Shown piece after piece: positions 36,521 to 45,037 of a DNA stretch of 64,000 bases. The stretch is from the NCBI RefSeq assembly GCF_014204515.1, contig NZ_JACHLI010000008.1, positions 172,329 to 236,328 of the forward strand, read 5' to 3'. Position 1 is the first letter of the stretch. Every line of letters starts with the position of its first letter. This DNA is from Pseudomonas nitroreducens. Its GTDB lineage: Bacteria; Pseudomonadota; Gammaproteobacteria; Pseudomonadales; Pseudomonadaceae. A program made the position numbers and the translations under genes. Below the pieces are notes generated by a model. That model was not told the origin of the DNA. It did no database searches and worked only from the letters and a program-made list of their open reading frames with translations.

Positions 36521-38185
36521 ATGCTGCAGTCCGTTTCACCCAAGCAGGACCTTCCCCTCCAGCCCGATCCAGCCGAATCCCGCAGCGGCGTCCTCGCCCC
36601 CTTCAGCATCGCCGCGTTCCGCATCATCTGGATCTGCAACCTGTTCGCCAACCTGGGCACCTGGGCGCAGTCGGTGGCCGCCGCCTGGGTAGTCACCGAG
36701 GCCCATGCGAGCCCCTTGATGGTGGCGATGATCCAGGTCGCCTCGGCGCTGCCGCTGGTGCTGCTGTCGATCATGTCCGGCGTGCTGGCCGACAACCACG
36801 ACCGCCGCAAGATCATGCTGGTGGGCCTGACCGTGGAGCTCTCCGGTGCCGCCCTGGTGACGGCGCTGGCGTTCATGGGCTACCTGGACCCGATCATGCT
36901 GATCGTGTCGATCCTCTGGCTGTCCCTGGGCAGCTCGATCACCATCCCCGCCTGGCAGGCAGCGGTGAACGAACAGGTGCCGCCACGCATGCTCGGCGAC
37001 GCGGTGCTGCTCAACAGCGTCAACTACAACGTCGCCCGCGCCGTCGGCCCGGCCATCGGAGGCCTGCTGCTGTCGGCCACCGGCGCCTCCTGGGTGTTCC
37101 TGTTCAACTGCATCTGCTACGCCGCGCTGATCTGGGCGATCTGGCAATGGCGCCGCGACGTGCCCAAGCGCACCCTGCCGCCGGAGCACATCTTCGAAGG
37201 CGTGATTGCCGCGCTGCGCTTCACCCAGTATTCCAGCGTCACCCGCCTGGTGATGCTGCGCTCGGCGGTGTTCGGCCTCTCGGCCAGCGCCATCTGGGCC
37301 CTCCTGCCATTGCTGGCGCACCGCAATCCGGACGGCAGCGCTTCCGTGTACGGCTACATGCTCGGCGCCCTGGGCCTGGGCGCCATCGTCGCCAGCACCG
37401 TGGTGAGCAAGGCGCGGCAGTGGCTGGGCAGCAGCCGGCTGATCAGCTTCGCCGCCGCCACGCTCGCGGTGGTCATGCTCATCCTCGGCTGGATCGACAA
37501 CCTCTGGGTGATCTTCCCCGCGCTGGTGCTGGGCGGCGCCTGCTGGATCGCCGCGGTCGCCACCTACAACTCCGCCGTGCAGATTCTCGTGCCGGACTGG
37601 GTCAAGGCCCGCGCCCTGGCGCTGTACCAGACCGCAATCTACGGCGGGCTGGCGGCGGGCTCGTTCCTCTGGGGTCACTTCGCCGAGACCATGGGCGTGC
37701 AGGGCGCGCTGATCGCTGCCGGTTGCCTGCTGCTGGTTTCCGTGGCGCTGCTGTACAACTCGCGGCTGCCGGAACTGAACTCCGCCAGCATCGCCCGCGC
37801 GCCGGGTGGCATGCCGGGGCAACCGACCTTCGTCTTCAACCCTGAGCGCGGCTCGGTGCTGGTGTCCATCGAGTACCGCATTCCCGCCGAGCGCACCCGC
37901 GACTTCGTCCGCGCCGCCAAGCCGCTGCGTCGCCTGCGCCTGCGCAACGGCGCGGAGCGCTGGGCGCTGTACCGCGACGTGAGCAACCCGGAGGTCTGGC
38001 AGGAGCTGTTCCTGGTGGACAACTGGATCGGCCACCTGCGCATGCTCGACCGCCTGACCATCGAGGACAAGACCATCATCGACAACGTCACCAGCCTGCA
38101 CGTGGGCGACGCGCCGCCGGTGATCCGCCACGGGGTGAGCTACGAGTCGGGCAGCTACGAAGCGCCGCCGGAGACCCTGGGCTAG
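36521..38185 (+). CDS. MFS transporter of the MFS_3 (enterobactin exporter-like) family
   Basis: This 554-residue protein has twelve membrane helices between about 25 and 410, with MFS features such as GVLADNHDRRKIMLVG in the 2-3 loop and RMLGDAVLLNSVNYNVARAVGPAIGG. The C-terminal soluble region of about 120 residues (SVLVSIEYRIPAERTRDF, GAERWALYRD, WIGHLRMLDR) is part of the PF05977-type family and not a novel fusion. Such proteins export siderophores or drugs; the substrate here is unknown. ATG 36521 is chosen because AAGGG lies eight bases upstream. Confidence 0.87.
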   Translation: MLQSVSPKQDLPLQPDPAESRSGVLAPFSIAAFRIIWICNLFANLGTWAQSVAAAWVVTEAHASPLMVAMIQVASALPLVLLSIMSGVLADNHDRRKIMLVGLTVELSGAALVTALAFMGYLDPIMLIVSILWLSLGSSITIPAWQAAVNEQVPPRMLGDAVLLNSVNYNVARAVGPAIGGLLLSATGASWVFLFNCICYAALIWAIWQWRRDVPKRTLPPEHIFEGVIAALRFTQYSSVTRLVMLRSAVFGLSASAIWALLPLLAHRNPDGSASVYGYMLGALGLGAIVASTVVSKARQWLGSSRLISFAAATLAVVMLILGWIDNLWVIFPALVLGGACWIAAVATYNSAVQILVPDWVKARALALYQTAIYGGLAAGSFLWGHFAETMGVQGALIAAGCLLLVSVALLYNSRLPELNSASIARAPGGMPGQPTFVFNPERGSVLVSIEYRIPAERTRDFVRAAKPLRRLRLRNGAERWALYRDVSNPEVWQELFLVDNWIGHLRMLDRLTIEDKTIIDNVTSLHVGDAPPVIRHGVSYESGSYEAPPETLG

Positions 38186-38198
38186 CGGCGCACGAACA

Positions 38199-38228
38199 AA
38201 AACGCCTCCCGGTCAGGGGAGGCGTTTC
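38199..38228. terminator. Convergent terminator between the MFS gene and the DEAD-box helicase gene
   Basis: AACGCCTCCC and GGGAGGCGTT form a ten-pair stem with a GGTCAG-type loop. T residues follow on both strands, more on the minus strand (GTTTTTG). Confidence 0.9.
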
Positions 38229-38244
38229 AGGTGCCGCGAAAGGT

Positions 38245-39567
38245 TTATTCCGCCGCCGGCTTCTTGCGCTTGAGCGGCGCCAGGCCATCCTGGCTCACGA
38301 CCTTCGAGGGGCCGGACTTCGGTCTGGCAGCGGGCTTCTTCTTCGCCGCCGACTTGCTGCCAGTTTTCTTCGCGTCATCCTTTTTCTTCTTGGTGCCAGC
38401 CGCCTTGCCCGAGGCCTTCACCTTCTTCGGCCCTTTGTAGGTGGCCTTGAGCTCACTGATGACACGCAGCTCGAAGCGCAGCTTGAGGTAGCGCTCGATG
38501 CTCGACATCAGGTTCCAGTCGCCATGGCCCACCAGCGAGATCGCGGTGCCACCGGCACCGGCACGGCCGGTGCGGCCGATACGGTGTACGTACTCGTCGC
38601 CGCGACGCGGGATATCGAAGTTGATCACCAGGTCGAGGCTGTCGACGTCCAGGCCACGGGCGGCGACATCGGTGGCGACGAGGATCTTCACCGCGCCCTG
38701 CTTCAGGCGCTCGATGGCCAGCTTGCGGTCCTTCTGGTCCTTCTCACCGTGCAGCACGAAAACCTTGTGCCCGGCGGCGATCAGACGGCCGGTGAGGCGG
38801 TCGGCGGCGACACGGGTGTTGGTGAAGACGATGGCCTTCTCGTAGGTCTCGTTGGTCAGCAACCACTGCAGCAGTTGCTCCTTGTGGCCAACGTGGTCGG
38901 TCAGGATCACCTGCTGGCTGACGTCCTCGTTCAGCTCGCTGACACGGTTGAGCTGCAGGTTTTCCGGATCGCGCAGGACCTTCTCGACCATGTCGTGCAG
39001 GCCGCTGCCGCTGGTGGCGGAGAACAGCAGGGTCTGGCGCTCGGCCGGGCACTGCGCAGCGAGCTTGAGCACGTCTTCGGAGAAGCCCATGTCGAGCATG
39101 CGGTCGGCTTCGTCGAGGATCAGCACTTCGACGTCACCCAGCGGCAGGTTGCCGGCGTTGAACTGCTCGTTCAGGCGACCCGGCGTGCCGATGATGATTT
39201 CCGGGTTCTTGCGCAGGCGCGCGCCCTGCACCTTGAAGTCTTCGCCGCCGGTGATCAGGCAGGCCTTGATGTAGGTGAACTGGGCGAAGCGCTCCACTTC
39301 CTTGAGGGTCTGCTGGGCCAGCTCGCGGGTCGGCAGCAGGATCAGCGCGCGGGCGCCGCTCTTGGGCTTGAGGTCAGCCAGCAGACGATTCAGCAGCGGC
39401 AGCAGGAAGGCGGCGGTCTTGCCGCTGCCGGTCTGCGCCGTCACCCGCAGGTCGCGCCCTTCCAGGGCCTTCGGAATGGCCGCGGCCTGGACCGGCGTCG
39501 GCTCGGTGAAGGACAACGAATCGAGCGCCTTGAGCAGGCGTTCGTGGAGGGCGAATTGGGAGAACAA
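38245..39567 (-). CDS. DEAD-box RNA helicase
   Basis: This 440-residue ATP-dependent RNA helicase shows all core motifs: Q motif (FTEPTPVQAAAIP), AQTGSGKT (I), PTRELAQQ (Ia), TPGR (Ib), DEAD in LILDEADRMLD (II), SATSGSG in place of the usual SAT (III), ATDVAARGLD (V) and HRIGRTGRAG (VI). A Lys/Ala-rich basic tail (about 375-440) is likely to bind RNA. I chose TTG at 39567 because GAGG lies six bases upstream and the family N-terminus FSQFALHERLLKAL begins there; the only upstream in-frame ATG (39606) lacks a ribosome binding site. Such helicases act in ribosome assembly or mRNA decay, especially in the cold. Confidence 0.9.
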   Translation of the reverse strand: MFSQFALHERLLKALDSLSFTEPTPVQAAAIPKALEGRDLRVTAQTGSGKTAAFLLPLLNRLLADLKPKSGARALILLPTRELAQQTLKEVERFAQFTYIKACLITGGEDFKVQGARLRKNPEIIIGTPGRLNEQFNAGNLPLGDVEVLILDEADRMLDMGFSEDVLKLAAQCPAERQTLLFSATSGSGLHDMVEKVLRDPENLQLNRVSELNEDVSQQVILTDHVGHKEQLLQWLLTNETYEKAIVFTNTRVAADRLTGRLIAAGHKVFVLHGEKDQKDRKLAIERLKQGAVKILVATDVAARGLDVDSLDLVINFDIPRRGDEYVHRIGRTGRAGAGGTAISLVGHGDWNLMSSIERYLKLRFELRVISELKATYKGPKKVKASGKAAGTKKKKDDAKKTGSKSAAKKKPAARPKSGPSKVVSQDGLAPLKRKKPAAE

Positions 39568-39738
39568 GGCAGACCTCGATATCACGTAAAGACCAAATAG
39601 CTGCATAGCGTAACCGATGCGCGGGTTTTATTCGCCGGTCGCAATCGGTACGTCGTGGGTCGCGTGCGGGACAGCCGTGCCCCGGAGCCGCTCCCAGACT
39701 GGCCGCAAAGCCCGCCGCAGAGCACAAGGAACGCCGCC

Positions 39739-41103
39739 ATGACGCACCGCCCGACCGCCGCCGAACGCCTTGAGCGCCTGCCGCTGAGCCCCTACCACCG
39801 ACTGATCTTCGTGATCATCGCCCTGGCGTTCTTCTTCGACTCCATGGACCTGGCGATGATGACCTTCCTACTCGGCTCGATCAAAGCCGAGTTCGGCCTG
39901 TCCAGCGCCCAGGCCGGGCTGCTGGCCAGTTCCAGCTTCGTCGGCATGGTGATCGGCGCGGCGCTCTCGGGCCTGCTCGCCGACCGCTTCGGGCGCAAGC
40001 CGGTGTTCCAGTGGAGCATCGTGCTCTGGGGCATCGCCAGCTACCTGTGCTCCACCGCCGGCGATGTCCAGCAACTGACGCTGTACCGTGTGCTGCTGGG
40101 GATCGGCATGGGCATGGAGTTCCCCATCGCCCAGTCGCTGCTCTCGGAAATGATCCCGGCGCACAAGCGCGGCAAGTACATCGCCCTGATGGACGGCTTC
40201 TGGCCGTTGGGCTTCATCGCCGCTGGCTGCCTGTCCTACTTCATCCTGCCGAGTGCGGGCTGGCGCAGCCTGTTCCTGTTGCTGGCCTTCCCGGCGGTCT
40301 TCGTCCTGGCCATCCGCCTGCTGATCCCGGAGTCGCCGCGCTGGCTGGAACAGGCCGGCCTGCAGGACAAGGCCGAGCGCTCCCTGGCCCGCATCGAGGC
40401 ACGGGTGATGAAGTCGCTGAAGCTGAGCAGCCTGCCCGAGCCGCGTCCGCTGGCGCGTCCGGAGCCCAGCACACCGGGCTTCTTCCGCGCCTTCGGCGAA
40501 CTCTGGTCGCCGGCCTACCGGCGCCGCACGCTGACCGTCTGGAGCCTGTGGTTCTTCGCCCTGCTGGGCTTCTACGGGCTGACCTCCTGGCTCAGCGCGC
40601 TGCTGCAGCAATCGGGCTTCGCCGTCACCCAGTCGGTCTACTACACCGTGCTGATTTCCCTGGCCGGGATTCCCGGCTTCCTCTGCGCGGCCTGGCTGGT
40701 CGAGCGCTGGGGGCGCAAACCGAGCTGCGTGCTGATGCTGCTGGGCGGCGGCGCGATGGCCTATGCCTACGGGCAGACCGCGGTATTCGGCGCCAGCCTC
40801 GGCCTGCTGATCGGCTTCGGCCTGGCCATGCAGTTCTTCCTGTTCGGCATGTGGGCGGTGCTCTACACCTATACCCCGGAGCTCTATCCGACCTCCGCGC
40901 GGGCCACCGGCTCGGGCTTCGCCTCGGCGGTGGGCCGGGTCGGCTCGCTGCTCGGCCCCACCGTCAGCGGCCTGGTGCTGCCGATCGCCGGCCAGGGCGG
41001 CGTGTTCACCCTGGGCGCGCTGTGCTTCCTGGTCGCCGCCGGAGTGGTCTGGGCGTTCGGCATCGAAACCCGCGGGCGCACCCTGGAGGAGCTGGCCGGC
41101 TGA
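39739..41103 (+). CDS. MFS permease (sugar/aromatic acid porter-like)
   Basis: This 454-residue twelve-helix permease has the signatures GLLADRFGRKPVF (loop 2-3), PESPRWLEQAG after helix 6, and a C-terminal YTPELYPTSARATGSGFASAVGRVGS motif. This combination is typical of the NiaP/aromatic-acid and sugar porter branches of MFS. The substrate is unknown. The ATG at 39739 follows AAGGAACGCC. It is divergent from the DEAD-box gene and is followed by the DHFR-like gene 91 bases later. Confidence 0.88.
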   Translation: MTHRPTAAERLERLPLSPYHRLIFVIIALAFFFDSMDLAMMTFLLGSIKAEFGLSSAQAGLLASSSFVGMVIGAALSGLLADRFGRKPVFQWSIVLWGIASYLCSTAGDVQQLTLYRVLLGIGMGMEFPIAQSLLSEMIPAHKRGKYIALMDGFWPLGFIAAGCLSYFILPSAGWRSLFLLLAFPAVFVLAIRLLIPESPRWLEQAGLQDKAERSLARIEARVMKSLKLSSLPEPRPLARPEPSTPGFFRAFGELWSPAYRRRTLTVWSLWFFALLGFYGLTSWLSALLQQSGFAVTQSVYYTVLISLAGIPGFLCAAWLVERWGRKPSCVLMLLGGGAMAYAYGQTAVFGASLGLLIGFGLAMQFFLFGMWAVLYTYTPELYPTSARATGSGFASAVGRVGSLLGPTVSGLVLPIAGQGGVFTLGALCFLVAAGVVWAFGIETRGRTLEELAG

Positions 41104-41194
41104 TCCGCGACGCGTCAAGAATCGGACAAACGCGCGGGCAGCCCCGCAGGAGCGATGCCATGCTCTGATGGGCCTTCAAAAAAGGAGAATCCGG

Positions 41195-41740
41195 GTGCCT
41201 GCGACTCTCATCTATTACGTGGCCGCCAGCCTCGACGGCTACATCGCCCGTCCCGATGGCAGCATGGACTGGCTGCAGGGTTACGGCAGCGAGACCGACG
41301 ACCACGGCTACAGCGCCTTCTACGCCAGCATCGATGGCCTGCTCATGGGCCGTGCCACCTACCTGTTCTGCCTGGACCAGGGCGACTGGCCCTACCCGGA
41401 CAAGCCCGCCCTGGTCATGACCCGCTCCAACCACCTGCCCAAGGCCGCCGCGCAGGTCGAACTGGAGCACTACGCGCCGGTGGACGCCCTCGCCTCCCTG
41501 GAAGCTCGCGGTTGCGAGCGCATCTGGCTGGTGGGCGGCGGCAGCCTGGCGGGCAATTTCCTCGCCGCAGGCTTGCTCGACGAGGTGATCGTCAGCATCA
41601 TTCCGCACCTGCTCGGGGCCGGCATACCGCTGTTCAGCATCGGCCTCGAACAGCGCCTGCAGCTGCTGGAGCAGCGCAGCTTCCCCAGCGGCATCGTGCA
41701 GATGCGCTACCAGGTCCTCAAGGAAACCCCCGCACCATGA
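41195..41740 (+). CDS. Dihydrofolate reductase/RibD C-terminal family protein
   Basis: This 181-residue protein of the RibD-C/DHFR-like fold has the N-terminal strand IYYVAASLDGYIARPDGS, GLLMGRATY, and IWLVGGGSLAGNFLAAGLLDEVIVS. Members are NADPH-dependent reductases of uncertain substrate and are usually not the essential FolA. The start is taken as GTG 41195 because AAAGGAG lies seven bases upstream; ATG 41168 is upstream without a good ribosome binding site. Its stop overlaps the start of the NUDIX gene (ATGA), so both are translated together. Confidence 0.86.
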   Translation: MPATLIYYVAASLDGYIARPDGSMDWLQGYGSETDDHGYSAFYASIDGLLMGRATYLFCLDQGDWPYPDKPALVMTRSNHLPKAAAQVELEHYAPVDALASLEARGCERIWLVGGGSLAGNFLAAGLLDEVIVSIIPHLLGAGIPLFSIGLEQRLQLLEQRSFPSGIVQMRYQVLKETPAP

Positions 41741-42144
41741 CCCAAGCCACGCTCCGTATCGCCGCCGCCTGCCTGCTGGACGAAGCCGGACGACTGCTGC
41801 TGGTGCGCAAGCGCGGCACCCAGGCCTTCATGCTGCCCGGTGGCAAGTACGAGGCGGGCGAAACGGCAGTCCAGGCGCTGCTGCGCGAATTGCAGGAGGA
41901 GCTCGACCTGCAACTGCCGCCGGCCGCCCTCACCCCGCTCGGCCACTTCCAGGCCGACGCCGCCAACGAGCCCGACACGCGTGTCGCGGCGCAGGTCTTC
42001 GTCGCCGCCCTGCCCCACGCCGTCCAGCCCGCCGCCGAGCTGGAAGAGCTGGCCTGGCTGGAATCCTCGGGTGACCTGCCGCCCAACCTCGCACCCTTGC
42101 TGCGCGAACAGGTTCTTCCCGCTCTGCTTGCCCATCTGGGCTGA
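41737..42144 (+). CDS. NUDIX hydrolase
   Basis: This 135-residue NUDIX protein has a complete catalytic box beginning at GGKYEAGETAVQALLRE and continuing LQEEL, which fits Gx5Ex7REUxEExxU. It hydrolyses a nucleoside diphosphate linked to another moiety; its small size and MutT-like N-terminus (RIAAACLLDEAGRLLLVRKRG) suggest a nucleotide-pool cleaner, but the substrate is not visible. It is coupled by a four-base overlap to the DHFR-like gene. Confidence 0.92.
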   Translation: MTQATLRIAAACLLDEAGRLLLVRKRGTQAFMLPGGKYEAGETAVQALLRELQEELDLQLPPAALTPLGHFQADAANEPDTRVAAQVFVAALPHAVQPAAELEELAWLESSGDLPPNLAPLLREQVLPALLAHLG

Positions 42145-42487
42145 TTCGTTCAGCTCAATAACCTGCATTTCGTCGGGTTTTTCCTTAAGAAGCCTTAAGC
42201 GTCTGGCTTTTGGCCAGTAGTCCGCCGGTATTCCGTCGCCTAGCTGAAAGCCCCGTTTTATAGGGCTTCCGGCTATAAGGTCAGGCTGTGACTGATGCGT
42301 CAGAGCACATGTCACGCTCCGCCCTGCAAGTCACAGCGCAATTGTCAGAATCGACAGACGGTACGAACTGTCATGAAAAGTCGTTCAGAATGCGTGGAAT
42401 TTTTGAGCGGACCAAGGGAAACCACGCCGATAACAAGGGCGATCCAGCGGAGTCTGGGCGACATCAACCAGCAAGAAGACATGCCGA
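42145..42487 (+). other. Intergenic region upstream of the NlpC/P60 gene
   Basis: This 343-base gap contains no credible gene. I see a CTTAAG-AAGC-CTTAAG dyad (about 42184-42199), a GAAAGCCC/GGGCTTCC hairpin (about 42246-42271) and a TGTC/GACA dyad near 42345. The region is less GC-rich than neighbouring genes and could carry a long 5' leader for the hydrolase gene. Confidence 0.6.
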
Positions 42488-43093
42488 ATGCGAAGTACCC
42501 TTTTGACATGCCTTTCCATAGGCTTGGCGACTTTCTTAGCCGCCACTGAGGCAACCGCCTCCTCCAAGATTACCCGCACCTATCAGCCCGCCCCGGTTGA
42601 TCTGCGCGTCCCGGTCCAGGGCAGTGCCCTGCTGACCTTCAATGCCAAGCCGGTCAAGCAGACCAAGAGCGAGGCGCACCAGGTAACCCAGCGCGCCTAC
42701 AGCATGATCGGCACGCCTTACCGCTGGGGCGGCACTTCGCCCAAGCGCGGCTTCGATTGCAGCGGCCTGGTGAACTACGTGTTCCAGAACGTCGACGAAG
42801 TCGACCTGCCGCGCACCGCGCAGCAGATGTTCAGCATGCGCGGCAACTCGAAAGTCGCCCGTGGCGACCTGCAGCCGGGCGACCTGGTGTTCTTCCGTAT
42901 CCACAACCGCCGCAATGTCGACCACGTCGGCATCTACGTCGGCGACAACCAGTTCGTCCACGCGCCGCGTCGCGGCCAGAAGGTCCGCGTCTCCGACCTT
43001 AGTGGCGACTACTGGAAGAAGCATTACACCGCCGCCCGCCGCATCCTGCCGGAAACCCTGGCCAAGGCCGACGTCGGCAGCCGCTTCGATTGA
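42488..43093 (+). CDS. NlpC/P60 family peptidoglycan endopeptidase
   Basis: This 201-residue secreted hydrolase has a signal peptide (residues 1 to about 24, ending TATAS-like at ATASS), a linker, and an NlpC/P60 domain from about 65. The catalytic set is Cys91 in FDCSGL, His146 in VDHVGIYVG and His158 in FVHAP. Such enzymes cut the gamma-D-Glu to mDAP bond of stem peptides and are often outer-wall hydrolases like MepS. No lipobox is visible. The ATG at 42488 has a weak ribosome binding site. A terminator follows immediately. Confidence 0.91.
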   Translation: MRSTLLTCLSIGLATFLAATEATASSKITRTYQPAPVDLRVPVQGSALLTFNAKPVKQTKSEAHQVTQRAYSMIGTPYRWGGTSPKRGFDCSGLVNYVFQNVDEVDLPRTAQQMFSMRGNSKVARGDLQPGDLVFFRIHNRRNVDHVGIYVGDNQFVHAPRRGQKVRVSDLSGDYWKKHYTAARRILPETLAKADVGSRFD

Positions 43094-43098
43094 CCCTG

Positions 43099-43126
43099 AA
43101 CGCTCTCCCGTCGTGGGAGAGCGTTA
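43099..43126. terminator. Terminator between the NlpC/P60 gene and the RarD-like gene
   Basis: AACGCTCTCCC and GGGAGAGCGTTA form an eleven-pair stem with a GTCGT-type loop. It lies between converging genes and can act in both directions, although T tracts are short. Confidence 0.82.
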
Positions 43127-43135
43127 CTCGATCGC

Positions 43136-44032
43136 TTACAAGCCGCGACGCGCCTGTCGGCGCAGCAGTCGCGCGCTATCCCAACCGGTCAGCAGCACGG
43201 CGATCCAGATCGGCCCGTAGGTCCAGATCTGCGCCGGATTGAACGCCTCGCCCAGGAACAGCACGGCGATGGCGAACAGCAGCACCGGCTCGACGTAGCT
43301 CAGAATCCCGAACAGCCCCATGGGCAGCAGCCGGCTGGCCGCCATCATGGCGCCGAACGCCAGCGCGCTGATCAACCCCAGGACTGGCAGCAGCGCCCAC
43401 AGGCGCGGCACCTCTTCGAGCACCTTGCCGCTATCGGTTATCCACAGGGTCGCCAGGGCGAACGGCAGCAGCACGAGCATCTCGAAGACAAACCCCGACA
43501 GCGAATCCACCGCCATCTTGCGCCGCAGCATGAAGTACGGCGGATAGCCCAGCGCGGTGATCAGGGTGAACCAGGAGAATGCCCGGGTCAGCCACAGCTC
43601 GTGCAGCACGCCGGCCAGCGCGAAGGCCACGGCGATGCCCTGCAGCGTGGTCAGCCGCTCGCCATAGAACACCCGGCCGCAGAGCACCATGGTCAGCGGC
43701 AGCAGGAAGTAGCCCAGCGACAGCTCCAGCGTGCGTCCGACCATGGGCGCCCAGATGAACACTCCCCACTGCACCAGCATCATCGCCGCCGTCAGCGGGA
43801 AGCACGCCAGCAGCCACGGCTCGCGCAGCAACCGCCGGCCCGCATCGCGCAGCACGCCACCCTGGCGAGTGAACAGCACCAGCAGCAGGACCATGGGAAT
43901 CGACCAGACCACCCGGTGCGCGATCACCTGGATGCTGGTCAGCGGCTCCAGCGAGTGGATGTAACCCGGCAGAGTCACGAACAGCACGGAAGACGCCAGG
44001 GACAGCGCTACGCCACGTCCGGAGATATTCAT
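43136..44032 (-). CDS. EamA-family transporter (RarD-like)
   Basis: This 298-residue protein of about ten helices belongs to the drug/metabolite transporter superfamily. RarD-type features are GYIHSLEPLTSIQVIAHRVVWS near the start and LSYVEPVLLFAIAVLFLGE near the end. The substrate is unknown. Start ATG 44032 overlaps the stop of the upstream EamA gene by four bases, so the two transporters are translationally coupled and may function together. Confidence 0.87.
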   Translation of the reverse strand: MNISGRGVALSLASSVLFVTLPGYIHSLEPLTSIQVIAHRVVWSIPMVLLLVLFTRQGGVLRDAGRRLLREPWLLACFPLTAAMMLVQWGVFIWAPMVGRTLELSLGYFLLPLTMVLCGRVFYGERLTTLQGIAVAFALAGVLHELWLTRAFSWFTLITALGYPPYFMLRRKMAVDSLSGFVFEMLVLLPFALATLWITDSGKVLEEVPRLWALLPVLGLISALAFGAMMAASRLLPMGLFGILSYVEPVLLFAIAVLFLGEAFNPAQIWTYGPIWIAVLLTGWDSARLLRRQARRGL

Positions 44033-44898
44033 GCAAAGCGCTCCTTGCGCAGGCGCAGACCGAATCGGTTCACCCCCAGCGACGCCACGATCACCGCCCC
44101 ACCCAGCGCCAGGCGCGGCAGGTCGGCGGCTTCGTTCCAGATCAGCAGGTTGATCAGCAGCCCCACCGGCACATGCAGGTTGTTCATCACCGCCAGGGTG
44201 CCGGCATCCACCATCGTGCCGCCCTTGTTCCACCAGAACTGCCCCAGCGCGGTGGCCAGCAGGCCCATCCACACCAGCACGCCCCATTGCAGTTCGGTAC
44301 TCGGCAGCTTCTGCGGATTGCCGAACAGCAGCCAGCCCGGCAACGCGATCAGCAGCGCACCGACGAAGAAATAGCCGAAGCGGCGGTACTGCGGGATATC
44401 CGAGGGATAGCGCTGCACCAGGTGCTTATAGAATACCTGCCCGGCGGCGAAGGTTGCGTTGGCCAGTTGCAGCAGCAGGAAGCCCTGGATGTAGTCGCCG
44501 CTGACGCCGTCGTAACGGATGATCCCGGCGCCCAGCACCGCCACGGCGGCGGCCAGCAGCGCCCAGGCGTTGAAGCGGCGGTTCAGCGCATCATCGATCA
44601 GCGCCACATGCAGCGGCGTCAGCACGGTGAACAGCAGCACCTCCGGCACCGTCAGCACCCGGAAGCTCTGGTACAGGCAGACATAGGTAATGCCGAACTG
44701 CAGCGCCCCGGCCAGCATCACGCCGGCGATGAAGCGCGGCTCGACGCCGCGCCAGCGGGTCAGCGGCAGGAACACCAGGCCGGCCAGCACCACGCGGGTC
44801 AACACGGCGAAATAGCTGTCGACCTGCCCGGCAAGGTACTCGCCGATCAGGCTGAAGGAGAACGCCCAGAGGACGGTGACGAAAAGCAGATAAGGCAT
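44029..44898 (-). CDS. EamA-family transporter
   Basis: This 289-residue protein has ten predicted helices in two EamA halves; the N-terminal half has FSFSLIGEYLAGQVDSYF, and the C-terminal half has MNNLHVPVGLLINLLIW. It resembles the carboxylate/amino acid/amine transporter group. It is coupled to the RarD-like gene and lies 91 bases from the rpsA terminator. Two different EamA proteins in tandem occupy the position where ihfB normally follows rpsA in pseudomonads. Confidence 0.87.
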   Translation of the reverse strand: MPYLLFVTVLWAFSFSLIGEYLAGQVDSYFAVLTRVVLAGLVFLPLTRWRGVEPRFIAGVMLAGALQFGITYVCLYQSFRVLTVPEVLLFTVLTPLHVALIDDALNRRFNAWALLAAAVAVLGAGIIRYDGVSGDYIQGFLLLQLANATFAAGQVFYKHLVQRYPSDIPQYRRFGYFFVGALLIALPGWLLFGNPQKLPSTELQWGVLVWMGLLATALGQFWWNKGGTMVDAGTLAVMNNLHVPVGLLINLLIWNEAADLPRLALGGAVIVASLGVNRFGLRLRKERFA

Positions 44899-44989
44899 GG
44901 AAAGGCGACCGGAACGGGGCAGGCAAGATAGCGTCAGTCTCAGCGTAGGAAAAGCACTGCGCGCCCGCGCCCTGGGAAAGGCAGAAACG

Positions 44990-45016
44990 AAAAAGGGCGA
45001 CCGAAGTCGCCCTTTT
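44990..45016 (-). terminator. Terminator of rpsA
   Basis: AAAAGGGCGAC and GTCGCCCTTTT form an eleven-pair stem with a CGAA loop, T-rich on both sides. It lies 22 bases past the rpsA stop, so rpsA is separated from the EamA genes. Confidence 0.93.
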
Positions 45017-45037
45017 CCTTGGATGGTAAATCAGGGA

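Noticed and set aside
37830..38185. C-terminal soluble domain of the MFS protein as a novel enzyme fusion
   Set aside because: This region is a standard part of the MFS_3 (PF05977) family.
44941..45037. A small gene or ihfB remnant downstream of rpsA
   Set aside because: The interval is only 97 bases before the EamA start region, contains the rpsA terminator and has no IHF-like sequence in any frame.
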